A stretch of 64,000 nucleotides of DNA from Bacteroidales bacterium (GCA_015060865.1 SUXS01000018.1:16645-80644), one strand, 5' to 3'; counted from the first letter of the stretch, positions 1 to 8,855 are shown. Notes: generated from the letters alone by a model not told the origin. Program-made: numbers and translations.

Positions 1-796
1 CGCGTAAAAAGATCATACCCAAAAGAGGCAGATATTGGAGTAACAAAGAGAGCATGCCCATGAGATTACGCTCTTTATCAAGATATTTCTCCGCAAGCAC
101 CATCAACTGCTCGTCAACAGACAAGGCAGACAACAGCAACATCGGGACATTAACGACTGCTGTAAAGACAAATATTCCGACAAGTAATATTACTTGATAA
201 ACCCATGATGGCCTTTTAAAGAATACAAACAACAATGGGAACAAAAACATCACCAATGCCGAATAGTGCATAAACAGCGCAAGCACACACATCACATAAT
301 AGGGAAGCCAGCGCTTTTCCAGCAGGAATCTCGTAACCAGTAACAGTACACAGATACAGAGAGACTCACGTAGCACCTCCATATTGAAATAGCAGAAGTA
401 GCCCACATAATAAAGCAGTATGACTGAAAAATAGTAGTTAGGACAATACTTCCTGAAGAACGAAAAGAAGATAGGATTTACAATGCAAGCATGTATCAGT
501 TGGAAAAAGAAGAAATCATCATAAATTGATTTTGACACCGCATTGAAGATATACCAAAGGGGATTGTATTGTGCAGTGTCAAAGTCAAAATATTTCAATT
601 CATCCAATGTGGGGCATTCTTCAAACACCGACATATACATCAGTGTATCTCCCCCTACCCGATAGCGTAGCCCTGCAAGCAAGATTAACACTACCAGATT
701 AAAGTAGTACCACTTACTTTCGCCACCGATTTTGGCCATCCAATCGTATTTAACAACCGGTATCAGCAGCAGTATAAATACGACAAAGTATATCAC
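1..796 (-). CDS. EpsG-like polysaccharide polymerase/membrane protein (partial)
   Basis: This is a hydrophobic open frame on the minus strand that runs off the left edge of the window, so only the first ~265 residues are present. It begins MIYFVVFILLLIPVVKYDWM, followed by GLRYRVGGDTLMYMSVF. A basic GxRYxVGxDT-type segment near the N-terminus followed by many membrane helices is typical of EpsG-family proteins, which are thought to polymerise exopolysaccharide repeat units at the inner membrane. The start is a GTG whose last bases form the TGA stop of the upstream chain-length gene (GTGA overlap), so the two are translationally coupled. The family call rests on this motif and topology only; another Wzy-like polymerase is possible. 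Confidence 0.7.
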   Translation of the reverse strand, partial: MIYFVVFILLLIPVVKYDWMAKIGGESKWYYFNLVVLILLAGLRYRVGGDTLMYMSVFEECPTLDELKYFDFDTAQYNPLWYIFNAVSKSIYDDFFFFQLIHACIVNPIFFSFFRKYCPNYYFSVILLYYVGYFCYFNMEVLRESLCICVLLLVTRFLLEKRWLPYYVMCVLALFMHYSALVMFLFPLLFVFFKRPSWVYQVILLVGIFVFTAVVNVPMLLLSALSVDEQLMVLAEKYLDKERNLMGMLSLLLQYLPLLGMIFLR

Positions 797-1899
797 TTCT
801 TCGACTTAAATAGTTTCCGATAAACATTGACAAAAGGCTCCTTCAACAATACGTATGCTACAGCCAGCACACCACCAAAGAATGTATACAATATCAAGAC
901 CATCGACCTCCGCATCGTCGAAGGTAGTGCAGGCACTGCAGCCGGCTTCAAGGTTACAAACACAGGTGTATACTCCTGCACCTTGGCCTGAGCCAACATC
1001 AGTTGCTGCGCCCATTGGGTGTACAGCATATTCTTTAGGTCTTTGTCGGCCTCCAAACGTTCTTTTTCCACCAAGAAACGCTCTTGTGTCACATTCCTGT
1101 TACGATCTACATACGACGCATACGTCTCTTGTGCCTTCTCATAATCAGCCTTCGACTTCTGATAGAGTTTTTCTATATATGCACAGTCGTCCACCACCTT
1201 CTTGGTTCGGTATGCCGTGATTTGATCCTGAAGACGACACATGATGGTATCTACCATTATTGCCGCGATAAGAGGATCTTGATCTGTAAACGAAAGTGTT
1301 ATCACATTCGTTTTCTTATCAACAAAAATAGAAATTGCCCCATTAAGATTTTCGATCATACGCATCTGCCTTTCAGACAGGTTATAGGGGTTAAATACGG
1401 CAGGATCGCCTTGCATCTTCTTTGAAGAGAAAAGGCGCATTAATCCTTTCACTGCTTTCTTTGGAGCATTCTTCAGTACACCTACCCAATTCTTCTTTTG
1501 CAATTTATCTATATAATAGAAATAGGTAGTATCTACCATTCCATCCTGAGACTTCACATTCACATCAAACAAGGATGACAGGAAAGGCAACGACTGCACT
1601 ATATCAGGATAGAGTAACGGATAAATAGCATCGTCCCCCCCCACACTTCCTAGGTCAAAGCCCACCATAGAAGCCAAAGATCCTAGTCCGCCACTCATCA
1701 TAGAAGAGTTTGACGACTCTGGAGCCACGACAACCTGAGCGGTATACCCCTTTATCATGGTTAGAGCCATAACTAGTCCGAGAAGCATAGAGCATATGGT
1801 TACCTTAAGTATAAACTTCCACTTTGCCAAGACCTTGCCTACCAACTGCAACAAATCGGCTTCTTTCAGTAGCGGTTTCTTTACATTCTGCTCTTCCAT
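793..1899 (-). CDS. Wzz-type chain-length determinant / polysaccharide co-polymerase
   Basis: This protein controls the length of the exopolysaccharide chain and spans the inner membrane. I chose the internal start (MEEQNVKKPLLKEADLLQL, about 368 residues) because AGGTGG lies just before it. An upstream ATG at 1929 would add ten residues and overlap the stop of the SLBB gene. One membrane helix lies near residues 28-50 and a second near the C-terminus (VLILYTFFGGVLAVAYVLL). Between them are a Wzz domain and a coiled-coil stretch (YEKAQETYASYVDRNRNVTQERF). No tyrosine-kinase domain is fused to it. It sits between the SLBB export protein and the EpsG-like polymerase, as expected for a Wzx/Wzy-type locus. 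Oddity: a run of eight G on the coding strand (1635-1642) encodes Val-Gly-Gly-Asp and could slip. Confidence 0.87.
   Translation of the reverse strand: MEEQNVKKPLLKEADLLQLVGKVLAKWKFILKVTICSMLLGLVMALTMIKGYTAQVVVAPESSNSSMMSGGLGSLASMVGFDLGSVGGDDAIYPLLYPDIVQSLPFLSSLFDVNVKSQDGMVDTTYFYYIDKLQKKNWVGVLKNAPKKAVKGLMRLFSSKKMQGDPAVFNPYNLSERQMRMIENLNGAISIFVDKKTNVITLSFTDQDPLIAAIMVDTIMCRLQDQITAYRTKKVVDDCAYIEKLYQKSKADYEKAQETYASYVDRNRNVTQERFLVEKERLEADKDLKNMLYTQWAQQLMLAQAKVQEYTPVFVTLKPAAVPALPSTMRRSMVLILYTFFGGVLAVAYVLLKEPFVNVYRKLFKSKK
1635..1642 (-). repeat. G8 homopolymer inside the chain-length gene
   Basis: Eight consecutive C on the plus strand (eight G on the coding strand) lie within the Wzz-like gene. 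The frame is intact at this length. Loss or gain of one base would truncate the protein. Confidence 0.9.
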
Positions 1900-1915
1900 A
1901 CCACCTATATATTTA

Positions 1916-4405
1916 TTATCTGAACACATTAATCAAAGCTAATACCACGGTAGCCAATGAGGCTGCCGTAGAGCTCAAGCTAAGAACCTCACCTGCAGAC
2001 ATCTTCTCACGTTGCTCTTTGACTGGCACTATAATCTCACATCCCGGTTCCACCACCTTGCGGCTCCATCGGTTGGCCTTTGACACCGTACCGTTCATAT
2101 ATACGATATACACGCCCGATTTCTTAGCCTTCTCATTGTATCCACCTGCCTGGTTCACATAGTAGTTCAGTCGTTTCTTATTGTTGTAGGCCACCGTATT
2201 GGAATACATCACCTCTCCGCTTACCTTCACCGTGTTTGAGGCCTGCGGTATGATCAGCCTATCACCATCACGCAGTGTGATATCTGCGTCCGTACCCGGT
2301 TTTTCCAGCGCCTTATCCAGCTCGATACCCACAGGATAGGTTGTCTGGCTCATCATGCCACGGCGTATAGCCACCGAGTCCTTCTTGTTCTCGGCCATCT
2401 GGATGGCAGCTTCAATGCTCGACTCCAGGCGCAGCTTCTCATCTTCGGTCATCGTACGTTCCAGTCGAGCACCCTTGATATTGGCCTGGGGTGTCAGTCC
2501 TCCCGCATTGAGTACCAGTTCGCTCAGTCTCTGGTTTTTCTTGGTGAGCGCATAGGTACCTCCAAAGAGCACCTCTCCCTCTACGCTCACATTCTCCTGT
2601 TCGAAGTAGCCGGGGCTCTTGCGCACATACACCTCATCGAAGGGTATGAGCGTGAAGTCCGGGTTGCCCTCCACTACCAGTCCATCGCTTATCGAGAATG
2701 AGTATCTGTACGATATGGTATCGCTTGCCGATGTGGCCCTTGAGTCCTTCATGCGTCGGGCCACATCCACACGGGCTGTCGATGCCGCCTCGGTGAGTCC
2801 GCCCGCCTTGATGATGAAGTCCTCTATCGACATGTTCTCCACATATTCATACGTACCAGGGAATGCCACCTCACCGAAGATGGTCACCGTCTGCACCTCC
2901 TGCATGTCAAAGATGCTGGGCACCAGCAACACGTCGTTCTTGCGCAGTGGCACATCGGCAATAGCCCCGCTCATGAGCTGTTCCAGGTTGATGGCCAGAT
3001 TCTCCATTGTATTGTTCGGCTTACGGCGGTTCAGTATTGCACGTCCGAGGAAAGCCTCATCCTTCAGTCCGCCAGCATTCTGTACCAGTTGCTTCACGGT
3101 ATTGATACGTCCGTCCATCTGGAACATTCCAGGACGATATACCGCTCCCTTCACCTCCACCATGTTGGCAAAGGTCGGCATGATAGAGTCTACAGATACC
3201 GAGTCGCCATCGACCAGAATAAAATTTTGTTGTTCGGCTACATCAAGCGTATAGATCTCACGTTCACGCTTTCCGTTACGAATAAGGCGTACATCTTCTT
3301 TATAAGCGTTGCCCGAGAGACCCCCCGCGTATTTCAACAGCTGGGCCACCGACTCGTCATCAAGCATCTCATAATACATGGGCCGCTTCACATTACCCGT
3401 TACGCTAACCAGATTCTTATAGGCGTCTACCGTGACCACATCATTATCTTCGAGGCGTATGCCCTTGTCGGAATTTCCGTTGAGGATGAAATCATACACG
3501 TCATACGTAGCCACGAGCTTATCATTGCGATACACTTTGACTTCACGCAGAGTTCCCACCTCGTTGACACCTCCAGCCTGGTACAATGCATTGAATATAG
3601 TTGCAAACGACGACATCGTGTAGGTGCCAGGGTTCTCCACCTCGCCCATCACATGTACCTGTATCGTGCGGTTCTGTGCCAATGAGAGGCGTATGTTTGA
3701 GTTGGGTTCATCGCTGTTGATGCCCGAGTAAATCTGGCCGAACTGCTCCTTGAGGTATTTGTTGGCCTGCGTCACGGTGAGTCCACTGAGGTGTATGGGT
3801 CCGAGGTTCTCCACATAGATATTGCCGTCGGGCGAGATGGTCTCCTGAATGTTCGACTGTGAAGCTCCCCAGATATCAATGGCCACTTCATCGCCAGGGC
3901 CAAGTCGATAGTTGGCCGGCGTGGGCAGGTTGTAGCTGGCTTCGAAGGCTACGTTCTTGTTCTGAAACAGGCGATGTCCAAAAATTTCCTTCTTGCCCTG
4001 CTCCTCCATCATGTACATCATGGTAGAGTCCGGGAAGAGAAATTCCATCTCTCCCATCATCATTTCCTCGCGTTCCGCAGCATTGAGCTTGCTCTTACTC
4101 TCCTTGTCACTCAGCAGTTCGATGGCACCATTCTTCTTGGGTGCGGTGCGGGTGCGTTTCTTCTCGGTCATCGAAGCACCTACACCAGAAGTCTTCTGAT
4201 TCTCCATCTTGCGTTTGATGCGGTTTACCTGCTCCATGGTAACCCCCCTGCGCACGAGGTCTTTGGCAATCTGCTGCTGACTATAACCCCTTCCCTGCGC
4301 CTCCATTGCATATTCAATGACTTGGTCGTCAGTCATCTTCTGTGCCGATATCAGCTGCACACAAAAGAGTAGCGATACGAATATCAATAGTTTTCTCATA
4401 TACAT
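1916..4405 (-). CDS. SLBB-domain polysaccharide export protein (Wza-like)
   Basis: An 829-residue protein of the polysaccharide biosynthesis/export family, expected in the outer membrane or periplasm as the translocon for the exopolysaccharide. A signal peptide (MRKLLIFVSLLFCVQLISAQ, from the third codon) is followed by a charged low-complexity segment to about residue 110. The Poly_export domain follows (NYRLGPGDEVAIDIWG, about 165-250), then a tandem series of SLBB-type modules to about residue 790, each starting like VTVFGEVAFPGTYEY or VEVKGAVYRPGMFQM. The C-terminus ends in a hydrophobic segment (SLATVVLALINVFR). It is longer than E. coli Wza (about 380 residues), because of the extra SLBB modules common in Bacteroidetes. 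It starts 16 bp after the sugar-transferase stop, so the genes form one operon. Confidence 0.92.
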   Translation of the reverse strand: MYMRKLLIFVSLLFCVQLISAQKMTDDQVIEYAMEAQGRGYSQQQIAKDLVRRGVTMEQVNRIKRKMENQKTSGVGASMTEKKRTRTAPKKNGAIELLSDKESKSKLNAAEREEMMMGEMEFLFPDSTMMYMMEEQGKKEIFGHRLFQNKNVAFEASYNLPTPANYRLGPGDEVAIDIWGASQSNIQETISPDGNIYVENLGPIHLSGLTVTQANKYLKEQFGQIYSGINSDEPNSNIRLSLAQNRTIQVHVMGEVENPGTYTMSSFATIFNALYQAGGVNEVGTLREVKVYRNDKLVATYDVYDFILNGNSDKGIRLEDNDVVTVDAYKNLVSVTGNVKRPMYYEMLDDESVAQLLKYAGGLSGNAYKEDVRLIRNGKREREIYTLDVAEQQNFILVDGDSVSVDSIMPTFANMVEVKGAVYRPGMFQMDGRINTVKQLVQNAGGLKDEAFLGRAILNRRKPNNTMENLAINLEQLMSGAIADVPLRKNDVLLVPSIFDMQEVQTVTIFGEVAFPGTYEYVENMSIEDFIIKAGGLTEAASTARVDVARRMKDSRATSASDTISYRYSFSISDGLVVEGNPDFTLIPFDEVYVRKSPGYFEQENVSVEGEVLFGGTYALTKKNQRLSELVLNAGGLTPQANIKGARLERTMTEDEKLRLESSIEAAIQMAENKKDSVAIRRGMMSQTTYPVGIELDKALEKPGTDADITLRDGDRLIIPQASNTVKVSGEVMYSNTVAYNNKKRLNYYVNQAGGYNEKAKKSGVYIVYMNGTVSKANRWSRKVVEPGCEIIVPVKEQREKMSAGEVLSLSSTAASLATVVLALINVFR

Positions 4406-4421
4406 ATAGCTGTTTACGTAA

Positions 4422-5102
4422 TTAGAATTTCTTCCCGCTGATTATCGAGAAAGCTGTTTTGAATATAATCATACAGTCGCCCCAAAGTGAACGAGTAGTC
4501 AAATATTCCAAATCCATATCAAGACGAGTAAGCATTTTCTCCATCGTATCAGTATACCCATTATACAAAGTAGCCTGCGATGTCAACCCCGGGCGCATTT
4601 TATATATATGCACATAATTGGGATTAACCTCCATGATTTTGTCAATGAACACCTGACGCTCTGGCCGCGGTCCCACAAGCGACATGTCACCATTGAGTAC
4701 ATTAAACAACTGAGGAAGTTCATCCAAATGATGATCACGCAAGAATCGTCCTATCTTGGTCATTTGCTCACTACGTTCCTCCGCCGTACGAGGAATACCA
4801 TTCTTTTCAGCATCTTTCCTCATGGTACGAAATTTGTAAATAGTAAAAGTTCGGCCTTTATATCCAATCCGTTCTTGCTTGTATATAGCATCTCCACCAG
4901 CCAGCCATATAAGAAGGAACACCAGCAATAATATTGGCGATAAGATCAATATACCAAAAAATGCCGCCAGAAAATCTATCAAGCGCTTTAAGAATCTTTC
5001 AATGCCCGACATGGCATCTTTATAATCCGCCACTTCCAAATCCGCCTTTATCTCTATATCTTTCATATCTTGAATACTATACTTATATAAGTAGGAACGC
5101 AC
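4422..5102 (-). CDS. Undecaprenyl-phosphate sugar-1-phosphate transferase (WcaJ/WbaP C-terminal type)
   Basis: This enzyme starts the lipid-linked repeat unit by moving a hexose-1-phosphate onto undecaprenyl phosphate at the inner membrane. The 226-residue short form has one N-terminal membrane helix (LIDFLAAFFGILILSPILLL) and the catalytic bacterial sugar transferase domain. Visible family motifs are YKFRTMRKDAE, the basic/acidic block RFLRDHHLDELPQLFNVL, and GDMSLVGPRPE. The multi-span N-terminal half of full WbaP is absent, as in PglC-like enzymes. It is the first gene of the exopolysaccharide operon, with a promoter about 40 bp upstream. A second in-frame ATG (MKDIEIKADLEV) is 12 codons in and is an alternative start. 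The sugar substrate cannot be read from the sequence. Confidence 0.9.
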   Translation of the reverse strand: MRSYLYKYSIQDMKDIEIKADLEVADYKDAMSGIERFLKRLIDFLAAFFGILILSPILLLVFLLIWLAGGDAIYKQERIGYKGRTFTIYKFRTMRKDAEKNGIPRTAEERSEQMTKIGRFLRDHHLDELPQLFNVLNGDMSLVGPRPERQVFIDKIMEVNPNYVHIYKMRPGLTSQATLYNGYTDTMEKMLTRLDMDLEYLTTRSLWGDCMIIFKTAFSIISGKKF

Positions 5103-5141
5103 AAATATTGGGTTTATTGCTCAATCCCCATATTTATCTTG

Positions 5142-5149
5142 CAAAGATA
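5142..5149 (-). promoter_or_regulatory. Promoter -7 box for exopolysaccharide operon
   Basis: TATCTTTG on the minus strand matches the Bacteroidales -7 consensus TAnnTTTG. A TTG-containing -33-like region lies about 19-20 bp further upstream. It is about 40 bp before the sugar-transferase start. Confidence 0.6.
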
Positions 5150-5347
5150 TGACATTTTCAGTTTACAGCAATAAAAAAGAGTGTATTCTTTACAGTTATA
5201 ATACAAGTGGCAGACATTCGGTTGCCCATCGCTTTCAAACGAATAGACCATATTTCCATTCTATCACCCCTGAAAGAGACACTAAGATGAACGCGACGTA
5301 ACAATAGGGAAATATCAGAACAGACTTTATATTTCCCCATTTATTTG

Positions 5348-5355
5348 TATCTTTG
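5348..5355 (+). promoter_or_regulatory. Promoter -7 box for fabD
   Basis: TATCTTTG matches TAnnTTTG and lies 60 bp before the fabD ATG. The -33 region is only a T-rich approximation. The 313-bp gap 5103-5415 otherwise holds just the divergent promoter at 5142-5149; I see no gene in it. Confidence 0.6.
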
Positions 5356-5415
5356 CGCTGCAAAAACCAAAACTTTGCTCGTTTGACCCAATAACAAACT
5401 AAAAGAAACCAAATT

Positions 5416-6282
5416 ATGAAAGCATTTGTTTTCCCTGGTCAGGGAGCCCAGTTCTCAGGAATGGGCAAAGACCTGTATGAAACTTCACCGTTAGCTAAGA
5501 AGTTGTTCGAAAAAGCCAACGACATCCTTGGCTATCGCATCACAGATATCATGTTTGAAGGTACCGACGAGGAGCTTCGTCAGACCAAGGTCACCCAACC
5601 CGCCGTATTTCTCCACTCTGTCATCAGTGCTCTCTGCTTGGGCGACGGCTTCTGCCCCGACATGGTGGCCGGTCACTCGCTCGGCGAGTTCTCGGCGATG
5701 GTGGCCAGTGGTGCCCTCTCTTTTGAGGATGGCCTGAAACTGGTGTATGCCCGTGCCATGGCCATGCAGAAAGCGTGCGAGCTACAACCCTCCACGATGG
5801 CTGCCATCATCGCCCTACCCGACGAGACCATCGAAGCCGTATGCCGCGAGGTCAGCGAGTCAGGCCACACCGTAGTAGCGGCTAACTACAACTGTCCCGG
5901 ACAGGTGGTTATCTCAGGTAGCATGGAAGGCATCAAGCTCGCCTGTGAGAAGCTCACCGAGGCCGGTGCTAAGCGTGCCCTGCCATTGAGCGTAGGCGGT
6001 GCGTTCCACTCTCCACTGATGGATCCCGCCAAGGTAGAACTCGAGGCAGCCATCCAAGCCACCGAGTTCCACACGCCCAAATGCCCCGTATACCAAAACG
6101 TGGACGCCCTACCCCACACCGACCCCGAAGAGATTAAGGCCAACCTCATCGCCCAGCTCACCTCTCCCGTCCGCTGGACCCAGAGCGTGCTCAACATGCG
6201 AGCCGATGGAGCCGAGACCTTCACCGAGTGCGGTCCCGGCAACGTACTCACAGGACTGATAAGAAAAATAAAAAAAGCGTAG
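5416..6282 (+). CDS. fabD: Malonyl-CoA:ACP transacylase
   Basis: This cytoplasmic fatty-acid-synthesis enzyme transfers malonyl from CoA to acyl carrier protein. The 288-residue length is normal for FabD. The N-terminal FPGQGAQFSGMGKDL, the nucleophile elbow GHSLGEFSAMV (Ser88) and the catalytic His in GGAFHSPLM (about residue 198) are all present. A C-terminal block, ETFTECGPGNVLTGLIRKI, is also typical. No other fab genes are adjacent, so in this organism it is a stand-alone unit with its own promoter. Third codon positions are strongly C/G-rich, suggesting high expression. The ATG at 5416 is the only start giving the conserved MKAFVFPGQG beginning. Confidence 0.96.
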   Translation: MKAFVFPGQGAQFSGMGKDLYETSPLAKKLFEKANDILGYRITDIMFEGTDEELRQTKVTQPAVFLHSVISALCLGDGFCPDMVAGHSLGEFSAMVASGALSFEDGLKLVYARAMAMQKACELQPSTMAAIIALPDETIEAVCREVSESGHTVVAANYNCPGQVVISGSMEGIKLACEKLTEAGAKRALPLSVGGAFHSPLMDPAKVELEAAIQATEFHTPKCPVYQNVDALPHTDPEEIKANLIAQLTSPVRWTQSVLNMRADGAETFTECGPGNVLTGLIRKIKKA

Positions 6283-6289
6283 CTTAAAT

Positions 6290-6303
6290 GTCAACGGTCT
6301 ACA
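6290..6303 (+). repeat. Heptamer repeat pair, inverted relative to 6402-6450
   Basis: Two adjacent heptamers, GTCAACG and GTCTACA, lie just after the fabD stop. They are the reverse-complement form of the GTTGACC units at 6402-6450, so the two sets face each other across about 100 bp. Confidence 0.6.
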
Positions 6304-6401
6304 GACGGCCATCCGAATGATAAACTAAGTAAAGAGGTTTATGGCCTCTCAAGCGGCATATATAAAATGTAGTATATTTATCAAATAACAACCAAACACC
6401 C

Positions 6402-6450
6402 GTTGACAGTTAACTATTGACCATTGACCGGTAACTGTTGACCGTTGACT
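6402..6450 (+). repeat. Seven tandem heptamers, consensus RTTGACY
   Basis: Seven consecutive 7-bp units with no interruption: GTTGACA, GTTAACT, ATTGACC, ATTGACC, GGTAACT, GTTGACC, GTTGACT. The array ends 11 bp before the ATG of the amylase gene, so it forms part of that gene's leader or promoter region. Confidence 0.85.
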
Positions 6451-6461
6451 AAAAAAGAATT

Positions 6462-8132
6462 ATGAAACCAATCATCTACCAAATCTTCACCCGCCTTTTT
6501 GGCAACGACAACACCACCCGCCTACCTGGTGGCAGCATCGAGGAGAACGGTTGTGGCAAGCTAGCCGCCTTCACCCCCGAGGCTCTTGCTGCCATCAAGC
6601 AGCTGGGCACCACCCACGTATGGTACACCGGCCTTATCGAGCATGCCACGCAGACCGACTACAGTCACTTCGGCATCCGCCCCGACCACAAGGCTACGGT
6701 CAAGGGGCAGGCCGGTTCGCCCTATGCCATCAAGGACTATTACGATGTGGACCCCGACCTGGCGACCTCCGTGCCCAACCGCATGAAGGAGTTCACCCAG
6801 CTGGTGAAGCGAACCCACGCTGCAGGATTGAAGATGATTATCGACTTCGTTCCCAACCACGTGGCACGCTGCTACCACTCCGATGCCAAGCCCAAGAGTG
6901 TGGTAGACCTCGGCGAGAAGGACGACACCACACAGTTCTTCTCCCCCAGGAACAACTTCTACTACCTGCCCGGCACCACGCTGGGCGGAGAGGTCGACTG
7001 GCAGGACTACACGGAGAGCCCGGCCCGCGCCACCGGCAACGACCGCTTCGATGCCTACCCCACACGTAACGACTGGTACGAGACGGTAAAGCTCAACTAC
7101 GGTGTCAACTACCTCGAGGGTGGTCGCACCAACTTCTACCCCTTCCCCTCCACCTGGCTCAAGATGCGCGACATCCTGCTCTTCTGGGCCAAGAAGGGCG
7201 TCGACGGTTTCCGTTGCGACATGGCCGAGATGGTGCCCTTCCAGTTCTGGGGTTGGGTGATACCTATCATCAAGGAGCGGTACCCCCACATCATCTTCAT
7301 TGCCGAGGTGTACAACACGTGGGAATACTACAACTACGTCAAACACGGCAAGTTTGACTACCTGTACGACAAGGTAGGCCTCTACGACACGCTCATCGGC
7401 ATCATCCGCCGTCAGCAGTCGGCCACCGAGATTACCCGTATGTGGCAGAACCTGGGCGAGTTGCGCCAACGCATGCTCCACTTCATGGAGAATCACGACG
7501 AGCAGCGCCTCGCCTCCGACTTCATCGCCGGCCACGGCCGTCCTGCCCTGCCTGCCATGCTCGTGAGCGCCACCATCGACACCTGCCCCATGATGGTCTA
7601 CTTCGGCCAGGAGCTGGGCGAGCGTGGCATGGATGCCGAGGGCTTCAGTGGCCGCGACGGACGCACCACGATCTTCGACTATTGGAGTGTCGATACCATC
7701 TGCCGCTGGCGCGACGGGGGTAGCTTCTCGGGGCGTGAGCTCAACGACGGCGAGCGCGACCTGCGTAGCCAGTATGCCCGCCTGCTCCACATAGCCCGCG
7801 ACGAGCGCGCCATCAGCGAGGGCGACTTCTTCGACCTCATGTATGCCAATCCACATACCGAATGGTTCAATCCTCACCGTCAGTATGCTTTCTTACGCAA
7901 ATACGAGAATGAACTATTGCTTATTGCTGCCAACTTCGACGAGAGTGATACACAGGTAAGACTCAACATCCCTTCTCATGCGTTCGACTACTTCAAGTTA
8001 CCCGAGTTCAATGATGTAGAGGGCACCGACCTTCTCACGGATACGACCACTTCATTTACACTATCGCCAGAGATTCCTGCAATGCTCAATCTCCCCGGAT
8101 ACTCCGGTGTGATTTACAAGTTCATCCTATAG
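6462..8132 (+). CDS. GH13 alpha-amylase family glycoside hydrolase
   Basis: A 556-residue enzyme of the GH13 family, acting on alpha-glucans. No signal peptide is visible (it begins MKPIIYQIFTRLFGNDN), so it is probably cytoplasmic and unlike the secreted SusG. The TIM-barrel landmarks are in order: conserved region I IIDFVPNHVAR (about 126-136), region II GVDGFRCDMAE with the Asp nucleophile (about 253), region III IIFIAEVYNTW with the Glu acid/base (about 281), and region IV HFMENHDEQR (about 345). A beta-sandwich domain follows at the C-terminus (about 460-556). Exact substrate, for example maltodextrin or glycogen, cannot be set from the sequence. The gene stands alone after fabD and is preceded by heptamer repeats. 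Base composition is GC-rich up to about 7850 and more AT-rich in the last 90 codons. Confidence 0.9.
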   Translation: MKPIIYQIFTRLFGNDNTTRLPGGSIEENGCGKLAAFTPEALAAIKQLGTTHVWYTGLIEHATQTDYSHFGIRPDHKATVKGQAGSPYAIKDYYDVDPDLATSVPNRMKEFTQLVKRTHAAGLKMIIDFVPNHVARCYHSDAKPKSVVDLGEKDDTTQFFSPRNNFYYLPGTTLGGEVDWQDYTESPARATGNDRFDAYPTRNDWYETVKLNYGVNYLEGGRTNFYPFPSTWLKMRDILLFWAKKGVDGFRCDMAEMVPFQFWGWVIPIIKERYPHIIFIAEVYNTWEYYNYVKHGKFDYLYDKVGLYDTLIGIIRRQQSATEITRMWQNLGELRQRMLHFMENHDEQRLASDFIAGHGRPALPAMLVSATIDTCPMMVYFGQELGERGMDAEGFSGRDGRTTIFDYWSVDTICRWRDGGSFSGRELNDGERDLRSQYARLLHIARDERAISEGDFFDLMYANPHTEWFNPHRQYAFLRKYENELLLIAANFDESDTQVRLNIPSHAFDYFKLPEFNDVEGTDLLTDTTTSFTLSPEIPAMLNLPGYSGVIYKFIL

Positions 8133-8141
8133 CACACATCA

Positions 8142-8177
8142 TCTGTATCGTGGCGTGCATGCACGTCACGATACAGA
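8142..8177. terminator. Bidirectional hairpin between amylase and ion-channel genes
   Basis: A 17-bp stem (8142-8158 with 8161-8177, one G-U pair) has a 2-base AT loop between convergent genes. The right arm covers the last codons and the TGA stop of the ion-channel gene. Confidence 0.7.
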
Positions 8178-8855
8178 GTCATTATCCTTATCATGTTCCC
8201 CTATTCGCCCATTACGTATCAGGTCTGTTAGATAAACCGTAAAAACAGGGAGCAACATCATACCCGCAGCAGCCAAAGCCACCGATATAACACGTCCCAC
8301 GGTCGTTACAGCAGTAATATTAGTCCCAACTGTAGTAGCTGTCATACATGAGAACCATATACAATCCCAGAAATCATGCACAAGAGGATTCACCTGACCT
8401 TCCAACACATAAAATATCAAGCTGCAATAATAAATGAATGAAAACAGAACAACAACATACGTAATCAAAAGCCCTGCTGCCAAATCTTTCATCAGCCAAT
8501 AAGCAATGACCGTAAAGGCTATATATCCACGAATTAAAGGAATAAAACGAAAAACGAACTCAGTTTCTGGGGCAAGAGGGATATTCATCCAATCAAACAA
8601 CGTCAAATAGGGTATAATCAGCAATAAGAATAAAAAATTCCGCTTCAGATAATGCAAAGGCCTATCGGCATTGAGCACTTCCAAGACGAACAGCACAAGC
8701 AGTAATACACATATCCAAAACTGCATGTCTAGATAATTAGTATCCTCATAAAAAGCTACGCCTCTAAAAGTGTCCAACGATATGCTGATGACCAATAACA
8801 ACGAAAGGACAAATGCCGACATATGAAGGGCCAACTGAATACCATTATTTTTCAT
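8166..8855 (-). CDS. Putative ion channel with K+-channel-like pore, atypical filter
   Basis: A 229-residue membrane protein with about five or six helices. The last two flank a pore loop, DFWDCIWFSCMTATTVGTNI (about residues 161-180), giving a voltage-gated-like 6TM or shortened layout. The helix around FRFIPLIRGYIAF carries two or three arginines, like a weak S4. The filter reads TVGTN rather than the canonical TVGYG, so potassium selectivity cannot be assumed. The last helix (VISVALAAAGMMLLPVFTVYLTDL) resembles a channel inner helix with a glycine hinge. A small ORF overlaps its start by four bases (ATGA). The last codons lie inside a terminator hairpin shared with the convergent amylase gene. 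It could also be a diverged, non-selective member of the family. Confidence 0.72.
   Translation of the reverse strand: MKNNGIQLALHMSAFVLSLLLVISISLDTFRGVAFYEDTNYLDMQFWICVLLLVLFVLEVLNADRPLHYLKRNFLFLLLIIPYLTLFDWMNIPLAPETEFVFRFIPLIRGYIAFTVIAYWLMKDLAAGLLITYVVVLFSFIYYCSLIFYVLEGQVNPLVHDFWDCIWFSCMTATTVGTNITAVTTVGRVISVALAAAGMMLLPVFTVYLTDLIRNGRIGEHDKDNDSVS

Noticed and set aside
5158..5340. 60-codon frame on the minus strand in the exopolysaccharide-fabD gap
   Set aside because: It covers the region of two promoters, has no recognisable composition, and no start context. It is probably chance.
6561..7877. Long (438-codon) minus-strand frame across the amylase gene
   Set aside because: Mirror of a C/G-ended coding gene. 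The opposite frame is the GH13 enzyme with all catalytic motifs.
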